Assembly (NCBI GenBank): GCA_900539675.1
Contig: UQDJ01000066.1
Span: forward strand, 1 to 7,074
Length of the DNA: 7,074 nt
Source: an uncultured Coriobacteriaceae bacterium
GTDB lineage: Bacteria > Actinomycetota > Coriobacteriia > Coriobacteriales > Eggerthellaceae
Reading direction: 5' to 3'
Shown in pieces: positions 1 to 5,397 of the stretch. Each line of letters begins with the position of its first letter. Within the stretch, counting starts at the first letter, position 1. Both the position numbers and the translations under genes were made by a program. The notes beneath the pieces are model-generated. The model searched no databases and had not been told where the DNA came from. It worked only from the letters and a program-made list of their open reading frames with translations.

Positions 1-439
1 GGAAAAAGTTATTGGTTTGCGTAAGGTGGAAGAAAAGCTTACTATCCTGCACGATTTGGGTCTTGGATATTTGACGCTCGGAGAAGCCACTCCAGCCCTT
101 TCCGGCGGTGAGGCTCAACGTCTGAAACTTGCCAGCGAATTGACGCGCAGTCAAACTGATGCCCTTTTCGTTTTCGATGAACCAACCATAGGCTTACATC
201 CGCTTGATGTTGAGGTGTTGCTTGGGGTATTGCAGCGTTTAATTGATAACGGGGCAACGGTAGTGGTCATTGAACATGATTTAGATATGATTACCAACGC
301 CGATTACGTGATCGATTTAGGTCCAGGCGGGGGCGATGCGGGTGGCCGTTTGGTTGTTGCAGGCACGCCAGAAGAAGTGGCTTGCTGCGATGCAAGCATC
401 ACCGGTAATTACATTGCTGAAGAATTGCAGCTCAGATAG
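1..439 (+). CDS. uvrA: UvrA-family excinuclease ATPase, C-terminal fragment (5' end outside window)
   Basis: This is the C-terminal part of a UvrA-family ABC ATPase. UvrA dimers scan DNA for bulky lesions and hand them to UvrB in nucleotide excision repair. The reading frame is open from base 2 and ends at TAG 437-439, so the gene enters from the left and the TTG at 17 is not a real start. Visible motifs of the second nucleotide-binding domain are the ABC signature LSGGEAQR, Walker B FVFDEPTIGLH, the switch histidine in VIEHDLD, and the UvrA-typical DLGPGGGDAGG followed by AGTPEEV. The GLHPLDV stretch, with Pro after GLH, resembles UvrA2/drug-resistance-type paralogues more than canonical UvrA, which usually has GLHF. 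The protein could therefore be a second UvrA, and the symbol is provisional. No hairpin terminator is seen in the 57 bp before the next gene, so read-through is possible. Confidence 0.9.
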   Translation, partial: EKVIGLRKVEEKLTILHDLGLGYLTLGEATPALSGGEAQRLKLASELTRSQTDALFVFDEPTIGLHPLDVEVLLGVLQRLIDNGATVVVIEHDLDMITNADYVIDLGPGGGDAGGRLVVAGTPEEVACCDASITGNYIAEELQLR

Positions 440-496
440 TAAACGGCCCGTGCTCAATCCGGACTGTTAGTCAAGACAAACCACTAAGGGGTAGAT

Positions 497-1570
497 ATGC
501 TGCGTATTAACCATGCCATATTGCATGTGTTTGATTTCACATCCTGTGTCAATGTGTTTTCTCAAGGTGAGCTTGATCTGGAAAGCCGCGATAGCCGTCA
601 GGTGAAAAACTATGTCACCAAGCAAGTTAAAAAGGCATTGGGAAATATCGATAACAAACATGGTCAATTTGTGCCCGAGAGTTTGTTCGTGCCTGAATTA
701 CAGGCTTACTTTGCCGGCCAGCGTGACTTTATTGATCTTTCACGTCAGATTGGTGAATTTATCGCGGGAGAATTAGGCCGCATGAGTAAGTCGGAGTCTA
801 CCGATTTATTGGTTGTTGATTTTGAAGAGGCAGAGCAGCTTGAAGGTGGTAGTCATGATGACGATGCTATCGAAGCGTCCTTCTCTGGCAGAGTGAATCG
901 TTATTTCGGTATATTCCTTTTGGAAAGCCGTCAGGCATTTATGCATGCAGTGGGATATGGTGAAGGCGATGTGCCCATCAATAACATCGAGCGGCATCAC
1001 GCCATTTTACCCAATCCATCTCAAAAGATTGCCTCATTTGCGCTCATCAATATGCGCACCATGGATGTGGTCTTCCAGGATAAAAAGCGCGTCATTGCAG
1101 GAGAGGACACCTGGCTTATTCCCGATAAATTGCTCCAGTGCACTATGGAAGCCTCCAGCAAGGAAGTTATTGGCGAGCTTTCACGCATTGTTGAGGAAGT
1201 GGCTGCTGAATACGGCGCCGATCCGGTGGTAAGCCTGTCCAAGGCAAAAGCATACGTATGCGAATCCACTGAGGAAAACGAAGAGGTGGCCCCCTTCGAT
1301 ATGGCTCAAGAGGTTTTTGACGATGAGCCACTGCGGCAACGTTTTATGTCTCAAGTTGCCGAAGAAGAAATTCCCGAGCGCGTGCGGGTGGAAAAGAAAG
1401 CTGCCGAACGCGTAGGGCGCAATCATAAGATTCGAACAGACACCGGCATCGAAATAACGTTTCCTTCCGAGTATGCAAACAATTCCGACTTCATCGAGTT
1501 TGCCAGTACGCCCAATGGTCTTATCTCGATTGAACTTAAGAACATTGGTCATATCGAAAACAAGCGCTAA
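497..1570 (+). CDS. 37-kDa nucleoid-associated protein (NdpA/YejK family)
   Basis: The 357-residue product resembles the nucleoid-associated protein family of E. coli YejK/NdpA (Pfam NA37), whose members bind DNA and are cytoplasmic. The length is close to the family norm (about 330-350). Visible support is an N-terminal ILHVFDF segment (residues 8-14), a DLLVVDFE strand (103-110), an RYFGIFLL strand (135-142) and the motif LPNPSQKIASFALIN (171-185), which matches the family's conserved centre. The tail carries a charged basic stretch (about 295-313) and ends in a likely beta-rich part (GLISIELKNIGHI). The ATG at 497 is preceded by a good Shine-Dalgarno, AAGGGG at 486-491, five bases upstream. 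The gene follows the UvrA-like gene by 57 bp on the same strand, so they may be cotranscribed. What the family does in Gram-positives is poorly known; a DNA-binding role is inferred from the family only. Confidence 0.8.
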   Translation: MLRINHAILHVFDFTSCVNVFSQGELDLESRDSRQVKNYVTKQVKKALGNIDNKHGQFVPESLFVPELQAYFAGQRDFIDLSRQIGEFIAGELGRMSKSESTDLLVVDFEEAEQLEGGSHDDDAIEASFSGRVNRYFGIFLLESRQAFMHAVGYGEGDVPINNIERHHAILPNPSQKIASFALINMRTMDVVFQDKKRVIAGEDTWLIPDKLLQCTMEASSKEVIGELSRIVEEVAAEYGADPVVSLSKAKAYVCESTEENEEVAPFDMAQEVFDDEPLRQRFMSQVAEEEIPERVRVEKKAAERVGRNHKIRTDTGIEITFPSEYANNSDFIEFASTPNGLISIELKNIGHIENKR

Positions 1571-1672
1571 GAACAACAGACAGCAGAAAACAACACGCGG
1601 CAGCGAATAACAAGCCGCAGGGAACAACAGGCAGCAGAGAACAACAGGCAGCAGAGAACAACAGGCAGCAGA
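1571..1672. repeat. 17-bp tandem repeat, six contiguous units
   Basis: Six head-to-tail 17-bp units start exactly one base after the TAA stop of the nucleoid-protein gene. The consensus is GAACAACAGGCAGCAGA. Units lie at 1571-1587 (one mismatch), 1588-1604 and 1605-1621 (about four mismatches each), then three identical copies at 1622-1638, 1639-1655 and 1656-1672. A partial copy, GCAGA plus GAACAAG, follows at 1673-1684. The + strand is rich in A and CAG/CAAC, has almost no T, and would be largely unstructured as RNA. The divergent middle units and identical distal units suggest recent expansion at the distal end by slippage. The unit length is not a multiple of three and the array lies outside the frame, so it is non-coding. 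Confidence 0.9.
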
Positions 1673-1703
1673 GCAGAGAACAAGATATCTTTAAATAGGT
1701 GTG

Positions 1704-1746
1704 AGATACCCTTGTGCGTTCGGGCGGATGATCGCCCAATGTATCT
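1704..1746 (+). other. nested stem-loop after the nucleoid-protein gene
   Basis: An outer stem AGATAC (1704-1709) / GTATCT (1741-1746) encloses an inner perfect hairpin GGGCG (1722-1726), loop GATGAT, CGCCC (1733-1737). A further GTGAG (1701-1705) / CTCAC (1752-1756) pairing could replace or extend the outer stem. No T-run follows on either strand, so it is not a standard rho-independent terminator. It could slow or end transcription from the left-hand gene, but that is an inference. Confidence 0.4.
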
Positions 1747-1758
1747 GGTTGCTCACGC

Positions 1759-1788
1759 AAAAAAGACCGAGGATTGCTCCTCGGTCTT
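1759..1788 (-). terminator. rho-independent terminator of metQ
   Basis: Read on the - strand, an 11-bp perfect stem (AAGACCGAGGA / TCCTCGGTCTT, positions 1763-1788) with a four-base loop is followed by six T residues (the A-run at 1759-1764). It sits 26 bp past the metQ stop codon, which is normal for an intrinsic terminator. On the + strand there is no T-tract after the stem, so it should act mainly for the - strand gene. Confidence 0.88.
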
Positions 1789-1814
1789 GTAGGTAAGCTC
1801 ACAGGGGATCTTGC

Positions 1815-2660
1815 TTAGAACACTGGTAGTACAGCACCGTCGAAGGTGTTATTGATGTAATCGCGGACCTCATCGGAGTGCAAAGCCTCAGCCAAAGCCT
1901 TGGTTTTGTCGGAATCCTGGTTGCCGTCCTTGACTACCAAAACATTGGCATAGGTCTGAGCTGCTAAGGAATCCTGAGCTTCGTGGGCAAGAGCATCAGA
2001 AATCTTCAAACCAGCGCTCTGGGCATAATTGCCATTTACTACAGCAACATCAACGTCAGCCAAAACGGTGGGAACAACTGCGGCTTCAAGTTCTTTAAAC
2101 TGCAGGTTTTTCGGGTTGGAGGTGATGTCGTTAGGAGTTGCAGTAACGCCCGCGTTAGGATCAACCTCGATCAGACCTTCCTGCTCAAGCAGGAGCAAAG
2201 CGCGAGCTTCGTTGGTGGTGTCGTTGGGTACGGCAATTGTTGCACCCTCAGGGAGAGCATCCAAAGAAGCAGTCTTGCCCGCGAAGATGCACATTGGTTC
2301 GTAATGAACTGGTTCTACGGATACCAGGTGAGTGCCCTGCTCTTCATTGAAGGAATCAAGATAGGGCTGATGCTGGAAGTAGTTTGCATCAACTTCACCC
2401 GATTCGGTCACCGTGTTGGGCTGAATGTAGTCAGTGAATTCCTTGACTTCAAGGGTGTAACCTTCCTTTTCCAGAATAGGCGCTACAGCGTCATTGAGAA
2501 TTTGAGCGTGAGGAGAAGGGCTGGCTGCAACGGTAATGGTTTTGTCTTCGGAAGAGGAGTTTGAAGAGCAACCAGTGAGGGTAGCTGCTGTTAAAGCCAG
2601 TACAGCTAGCAAGACGCCTACTGCTACCAAGGGCTTTTTGTGTGCCAGAACGCGAGACAT
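1815..2660 (-). CDS. metQ: MetQ-type methionine-binding lipoprotein (NlpA family)
   Basis: This 281-residue protein is the substrate-binding component of a MetNIQ-type ABC methionine importer, held on the outer face of the membrane by a lipid anchor. The N-terminus has a basic start (MSRVLAHKK), a hydrophobic core (about 11-29) and a lipobox LTGC, with Cys31 as the lipidated residue. A Ser-rich linker leads into the mature domain. Family hallmarks are PHAQIL (50-55), EFTDYIQPN (74-82) and DANYFQHQPYLD (91-102). An in-frame ATG at 2783 would add 41 residues. The start at 2660 is preferred because it places the signal peptide at the N-terminus and has Shine-Dalgarno AAAGGA (2668-2673) seven bases upstream. 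No metN or metI is present nearby, so the partner permease and ATPase must be outside the window. Binding of L- or D-methionine is inferred from the family; other amino-acid ligands are possible. Confidence 0.92.
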   Translation of the reverse strand: MSRVLAHKKPLVAVGVLLAVLALTAATLTGCSSNSSSEDKTITVAASPSPHAQILNDAVAPILEKEGYTLEVKEFTDYIQPNTVTESGEVDANYFQHQPYLDSFNEEQGTHLVSVEPVHYEPMCIFAGKTASLDALPEGATIAVPNDTTNEARALLLLEQEGLIEVDPNAGVTATPNDITSNPKNLQFKELEAAVVPTVLADVDVAVVNGNYAQSAGLKISDALAHEAQDSLAAQTYANVLVVKDGNQDSDKTKALAEALHSDEVRDYINNTFDGAVLPVF

Positions 2661-2673
2661 AAAGGGGTCCTTT
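2661..2673 (-). promoter_or_regulatory. metQ ribosome-binding site inside a small hairpin
   Basis: On the - strand the Shine-Dalgarno AAAGGA is followed by CCCCTTT and then the ATG. AAAGG and CCTTT can pair (5 bp, 3-base loop), hiding the Shine-Dalgarno immediately before the start codon. The site decides the metQ start at 2660. Whether the hairpin is regulatory is an inference. Confidence 0.6.
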
Positions 2674-2797
2674 CGGTTATCTAACAATAGTATGTGCGGG
2701 GTCTCTGAAACACCCTCCGTGCACCAAAATGGCGGCCTTTTGGGACAGTGGTGCGCTAAGGAAGGCAATTCCTCTTTAAGCATGATGAAAGTCCCAA
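2674..2797 (-). promoter_or_regulatory. structured 5' leader of metQ, class not recognised
   Basis: The - strand transcript upstream of metQ can form several stems. The longest-range is TTGGGAC (2791-2797) with GTCCCAA (2740-2746). Inside it is a hairpin AGGAA-TTGCC-TTCCT. Two later stems, CCAAAA/TTTTGG and GCACCA/TGGTGC, compete because they share the TGG segment near 2728-2730. A GGGT/ACCC stem follows near the 3' end, and the same GGGT could instead pair with ACCC next to the Shine-Dalgarno. Methionine genes are often controlled by SAM riboswitches or Met T-boxes, but I see no SAM-I, SAM-IV or T-box conserved motif. This is a candidate structured leader only. Confidence 0.4.
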
Positions 2798-2817
2798 GGG
2801 TGTCACATAGAACGCGG

Positions 2818-2838
2818 TTAATACGTGACGGGTATTAA
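2818..2838. promoter_or_regulatory. operator-like inverted repeat TTAATAC-N7-GTATTAA
   Basis: A perfect 7+7 bp inverted repeat with a 7-base spacer lies in the metQ upstream region, and the arms extend by G-T and G-C pairs on the outside. It overlaps the expected transcription start of a candidate metQ promoter (see the next entry), which fits a dimeric repressor site. The regulator is unknown. Confidence 0.45.
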
Positions 2839-2865
2839 TCTTAAAGTGTTACATCTTTTTTACAA
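2838..2865 (-). promoter_or_regulatory. candidate metQ promoter
   Basis: On the - strand a TTGTAA -35-like hexamer (2860-2865) and a TAAGAT -10-like hexamer (2838-2843) are separated by 16 bp. Both are imperfect matches to the main sigma factor consensus. Start of transcription would be near 2831, giving a leader of about 170 bases before metQ. No better candidate was seen. Confidence 0.35.
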
Positions 2866-2872
2866 TGCTGTT

Positions 2873-2887
2873 GGTTATCGATAAACC
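2873..2887. promoter_or_regulatory. palindrome in the metQ/L,D-transpeptidase divergent region
   Basis: TTATCGATAA (2875-2884) is a perfect 10-bp palindrome, flanked by GG on the left and ACC on the right, so the whole GGTTATCGATAAACC is palindromic except for one extra A. It lies just upstream of the candidate metQ promoter and could bind a dimeric regulator. It also contains the TGGTTATYG motif that recurs to its right. Confidence 0.4.
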
Positions 2888-2890
2888 TGA

Positions 2891-2946
2891 GAACTGGTTA
2901 TTGCGTTAATGTCTCCAATCCTCTATTTCTTTTGAACTGGTTATTG
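2891..2946 (+). repeat. two direct copies of GAACTGGTTATTG, 43 bp apart
   Basis: An exact 13-bp repeat lies at 2891-2903 and 2934-2946, 43 bp start to start (about four helical turns). A related TGGTTATCG is at 2872-2880, inside the palindrome, and GGTTATC recurs at 2675-2681 near metQ. The spacing and position between divergent genes suggest protein-binding sites; the factor is unknown. Confidence 0.6.
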
Positions 2947-2998
2947 TTTCGATATCTCTAACTCTTTTTACTTTGTCGAGGTAATTCGCGTTTTTTAC

Positions 2999-3028
2999 CT
3001 AGTTTTTTCCAGAAAGGAAGTAAACTAG
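2999..3028 (+). promoter_or_regulatory. stem-loop upstream of the L,D-transpeptidase gene
   Basis: CTAGTTT (2999-3005) pairs perfectly with AAACTAG (3022-3028), and inside it TTCC (3007-3010) pairs with GGAA (3016-3019) around an AGAAA loop. The T-run comes before the stem rather than after it, so this is not a + strand terminator. It could be part of the 5' untranslated region or a protein site. An 8-bp palindrome GTAATTAC follows at 3034-3041. I found no convincing -35/-10 pair for this gene. Confidence 0.35.
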
Positions 3029-3079
3029 TCGACGTAATTACAAAAAGTTAGCCCCGGGCCAACGGAGAGAACAGTTTTC

Positions 3080-4906
3080 ATGAAGGATAACAAGAAGCAT
3101 TCTGCTGGAAAACAAGGAGATCATGAGGTGCACGCTGAGAGCACCAAAAGTATGAATTCATTGGGTCAGAAGAATTCCCAACACGCTTCTGGTTTTGGCC
3201 CGAAGGGTGCTTCATCTGCAGGCAGTCGGACTGCAAATAACAACGCCTTCCAAGGATCTTCCTCAAAGGGCCCTACTAAGACTCACCAGATGCCTGCTAA
3301 CAAGACTCAGCAGATGCCTGCAAGCTATGGATATAACTCTAATCCCTATGTTAAGTCTGCGTATGCCGGTGATTCGTTTCAGCATACTAAGCAACATGCA
3401 GAGAGGGGCTACCACGCTTCTAACTTCGCTCATGGTGAAAAGGGCGGAATTCCTTTGAGCGGTGTTGCTGGCGGCAGTGCTGCGGCAATGAAGAAACCCT
3501 CCCATAAGAAGGTCATTATTGCTGTTGCTATTGTTGTGGCAGTATTAGCGTGCACCTATGGTATTGGGGTAGCATATTTTTCTTCTCACTTCTTTCCGAA
3601 TACGGTCTTGAATGATGAGGATTTATCGCTGCAGTCCAGTGATGCGTTGGCAAATCAAATTCAAAATCAGGCAGACAACTACTCACTTACCATTGAAGGT
3701 GAAGGATTCAACTATACCTTTGCCGCGGGTGAGACCGATATCAGCATCGATCCTCGCAAGATTGCTGATGATACCACCAAGGCCCAGGATGTAGCGGCAT
3801 GGCCGATTGAGTTATTCAAGCAGCATGACATTTCTGATGTGGTGGTTGCCGCTTATGATGAAACTGGTATATCTGATGTTTTGAAGGATAAGGTCAATTC
3901 CTTCAATGAGTCGCAGACGCCTTCCAAGAATGCTCAGATCGTATATGACGCAGACAATGATTCCTTTACGCTCAAGCCTGAGGTGTATGGTACCCAGCTT
4001 AATGCTGATGCAGTTATCAAAAAGGCTGGCGATGCCATGAAGACCATGCGCGCTGATTGCAAATTGACCGATGACGATCTTATAAAGCCTGAAATTTTAG
4101 CAGCTGATCCTCGCAGCCTTTCTGCATTGAAGAAAACGCAGGAACTGTTTCCGAATAATGTGGAATTGACCTTAAACGGATCAGTGAATGCTGCAACTAT
4201 TGATAAGGCAACGTTTGCCAATTGGGTATATATCGATCCCGGTGATTTTTCTCCCAAGATTGATCAGGACACCCTTACCGGTTGGGTAGATGAACAGACT
4301 TCAGGTATGAACACGGTTGGTACTTCACGTACGTGGACACGCGAAGATGGCAAGCAGTGCAGTGTTTCTGGTGGTACGTATGGCTGGAAGGTGGACACCT
4401 CTTCTTTGGCGCAGACGGTGTATGACACGTTGAGCCAAGGGGGTGCTACGTCAATTGATATTCCTTGTTCGCAAACCGGTGCAGTCTATAACGGACCTGG
4501 TCAGCGCGATTGGGGCGCCTATGTTGATGTAGACCTCACCGAACAGACGGCGCGCTATTACGATGCAAGTGGCAATTTGCTGCACTCCTGTGGCGTTGTT
4601 TCTGGGTTGCCCACCAAAGATCGTGCAACCCCGACCGGCGTGTATTATCTGAACAACAAGCAGAGCCCTTCGAAGCTGATTGGTTATAAGCCCAACGGCC
4701 AAATAGATTACGAAACGCCAGTTCAGTATTGGATGCCTTTCGTGGGCAATTCCGTTGGCTTGCATGATGCTACGTGGCAATCATCCTTTGGCGGGACGCG
4801 CTATCAGACTAATGGTAGCCACGGGTGCGTAAACCTTTCTCTGGGCGATGCCCAATGGTTCTACGACAACTTGCAAGTTGGTGTGTGTATCATTACGCAC
4901 AATTAG
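3080..4906 (+). CDS. membrane-anchored L,D-transpeptidase (YkuD domain) with peptidoglycan-binding region
   Basis: The 608-residue protein is a predicted cell-wall cross-linking enzyme. YkuD-type L,D-transpeptidases form 3-3 cross-links or attach proteins to peptidoglycan through a catalytic cysteine and resist most beta-lactams. Residues 1-143 are polar (Ser, Asn, Gln, His, Lys) and likely cytoplasmic. One membrane helix lies at about 145-167 after KKPSHKK, so the rest faces outside. Residues about 180-465 look like two PG_binding_4-type domains (for example GTYGWKVD at 432-439). The catalytic YkuD domain covers about 479-606, with His562 and the SHGCVN motif (580-585: His581, Cys583). This architecture is that of Enterococcus faecium Ldtfm. 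The ATG at 3080 has GGAGAG (3064-3069) ten bases upstream. Several other extracellular cysteines (327, 427, 463, 504, 603) could form disulphides. The gene is divergent from metQ and appears monocistronic. Confidence 0.92.
   Translation: MKDNKKHSAGKQGDHEVHAESTKSMNSLGQKNSQHASGFGPKGASSAGSRTANNNAFQGSSSKGPTKTHQMPANKTQQMPASYGYNSNPYVKSAYAGDSFQHTKQHAERGYHASNFAHGEKGGIPLSGVAGGSAAAMKKPSHKKVIIAVAIVVAVLACTYGIGVAYFSSHFFPNTVLNDEDLSLQSSDALANQIQNQADNYSLTIEGEGFNYTFAAGETDISIDPRKIADDTTKAQDVAAWPIELFKQHDISDVVVAAYDETGISDVLKDKVNSFNESQTPSKNAQIVYDADNDSFTLKPEVYGTQLNADAVIKKAGDAMKTMRADCKLTDDDLIKPEILAADPRSLSALKKTQELFPNNVELTLNGSVNAATIDKATFANWVYIDPGDFSPKIDQDTLTGWVDEQTSGMNTVGTSRTWTREDGKQCSVSGGTYGWKVDTSSLAQTVYDTLSQGGATSIDIPCSQTGAVYNGPGQRDWGAYVDVDLTEQTARYYDASGNLLHSCGVVSGLPTKDRATPTGVYYLNNKQSPSKLIGYKPNGQIDYETPVQYWMPFVGNSVGLHDATWQSSFGGTRYQTNGSHGCVNLSLGDAQWFYDNLQVGVCIITHN
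3278..3325 (+). repeat. 24-bp in-frame tandem duplication in the transpeptidase N-terminus
   Basis: Two adjacent 24-bp units (3278-3301 and 3302-3325) differ at three bases and encode KTHQMPAN and KTQQMPAS (residues 67-82). They lie in the polar segment before the membrane helix, consistent with a flexible, fast-changing linker. Confidence 0.8.
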
Positions 4907-4935
4907 GCTGTTTATCGCCCTGCATTCAAGATTGT

Positions 4936-4968
4936 TGGTCTGTCCTATAGAGCGCATAGGACAGACCA
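4936..4968 (+). terminator. hairpin after the L,D-transpeptidase gene
   Basis: A 13-bp perfect stem (T+GGTCTGTCCTAT, 4936-4948, with its complement 4956-4968) and a 7-base loop begin 30 bp after the stop codon. The following TTCATTTATG is only a weak T-tract, so this may be an imperfect terminator or an RNA 3'-end stabiliser. A second, stronger terminator follows at 5062. Confidence 0.6.
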
Positions 4969-5055
4969 TTCATTTATGGGGCACACCACTCATTGTATGA
5001 AACATATAGGCGAACTAAAGCGATTGGGCGTAGGCCCATTTCAATTGTCGTCCCA

Positions 5056-5100
5056 ATAAAAAAGGCGAATGACTTGATATAGTCATTCGCCTTAGTTTTT
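5056..5100. terminator. bidirectional rho-independent terminator (transpeptidase / tRNA-Arg)
   Basis: A 13-bp perfect stem AAGGCGAATGACT (5062-5074) / AGTCATTCGCCTT (5081-5093) has a six-base loop. On the + strand it is followed by AGTTTTT; on the - strand it is followed by the complement of AATAAAAA, a T-rich tail. It can therefore end the transpeptidase transcript from the left and the tRNA-Arg transcript from the right, ending only a few bases past the tRNA 3' end. Confidence 0.88.
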
Positions 5101-5103
5101 AAA

Positions 5104-5180
5104 TGGCGCGCCCAGTAGGATTCGAACCTACGACCTTTGGATTAGAAGTCCACTGCTCTATCCAGCTGAGCTATGAGCGC
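5104..5180 (-). tRNA. tRNA-Arg, anticodon UCU
   Basis: On the - strand 77 bases fold as a complete tRNA. The acceptor is GCGCTCA/TGGGCGC (one G-U pair), the D stem GCTC/GAGC, the anticodon loop CTTCTAA with anticodon TCT, and the T arm GTAGG-TTCGAAT-CCTAC, followed by discriminator G and an encoded CCA. It reads arginine AGA codons. The outermost anticodon-stem pair (27-43) is G-A, the only mismatch noticed. It is transcribed alone from a nearby promoter and ended by the terminator just downstream. Confidence 0.97.
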
Positions 5181-5191
5181 TCAAGGACTAA

Positions 5192-5197
5192 ATTATA
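5192..5197 (-). promoter_or_regulatory. -10 element of the tRNA-Arg promoter
   Basis: A perfect TATAAT on the - strand ends 11 bp before the tRNA 5' end, so transcription should start about 4-5 bases upstream of the mature tRNA. The -35 region is poorly matched; only a TTTAGA-like sequence lies at a wide spacing. Confidence 0.7.
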
Positions 5198-5313
5198 GCC
5201 TACTTTTATAGCGGTTCTCTAAATACGATTAAACTGCACGTATAACAAGATCGATTGATCTACTATGAAAAACGTTGTATTCGCAAACCCGTTCTGTGCT
5301 TACAGGGCTCGCT

Positions 5314-5322
5314 TGGTATAGT
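5314..5322 (+). promoter_or_regulatory. candidate extended -10 promoter for murI
   Basis: TGG followed by TATAGT (5317-5322) fits an extended -10 element (TGn plus five of six matches to TATAAT). The -35 is weak, as is usual for this class. Transcription would start near 5329, about 70 bases before the murI start. No other strong candidate lies between the tRNA promoter and murI. Confidence 0.45.
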
Positions 5323-5397
5323 GCGGCTGAAAAGCTGGGTGGTACGTTTACTGCCACGTTGTAAGAGTGGTGCGGTGATAGGTGGAGGATAGCCTTC

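Noticed and set aside
1571..1684. CRISPR array
   Set aside because: The 17-bp units are contiguous with no unique spacers, and no cas genes are present.
1181..1802. Long - strand reading frames over the nucleoid-protein gene end and the tandem repeat, encoding Cys/Leu-rich peptides
   Set aside because: They are antisense to a well-supported gene or produced by translating the 17-bp repeat; no Shine-Dalgarno or recognisable domain.
1983..2564. 193-residue + strand reading frame antisense to metQ
   Set aside because: Shadow of the metQ codons; composition not protein-like and metQ is clearly real on the other strand.
2661..2783. In-frame 41-residue N-terminal extension of MetQ from ATG at 2783
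   Set aside because: It would bury the lipoprotein signal peptide 41 residues inside the protein. The ATG at 2660 has a well-spaced Shine-Dalgarno and puts the signal peptide at the N-terminus.
2661..2840. SAM-I, SAM-III (SMK) or Met T-box riboswitch upstream of metQ
   Set aside because: The conserved SAM-I core, the T-box motif and the full SMK fold are not visible; the AACCGAAAGGA similarity to the SMK box end is short and probably chance.
2999..3028. Rho-independent terminator upstream of the transpeptidase gene
   Set aside because: The T-run precedes the stem on the + strand and an A-run follows it on the - strand, so neither direction fits an intrinsic terminator.
5104..5180. tRNA-Arg as an integration site for a mobile element
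   Set aside because: No integrase gene or repeated copy of the tRNA 3' end was seen in the window.
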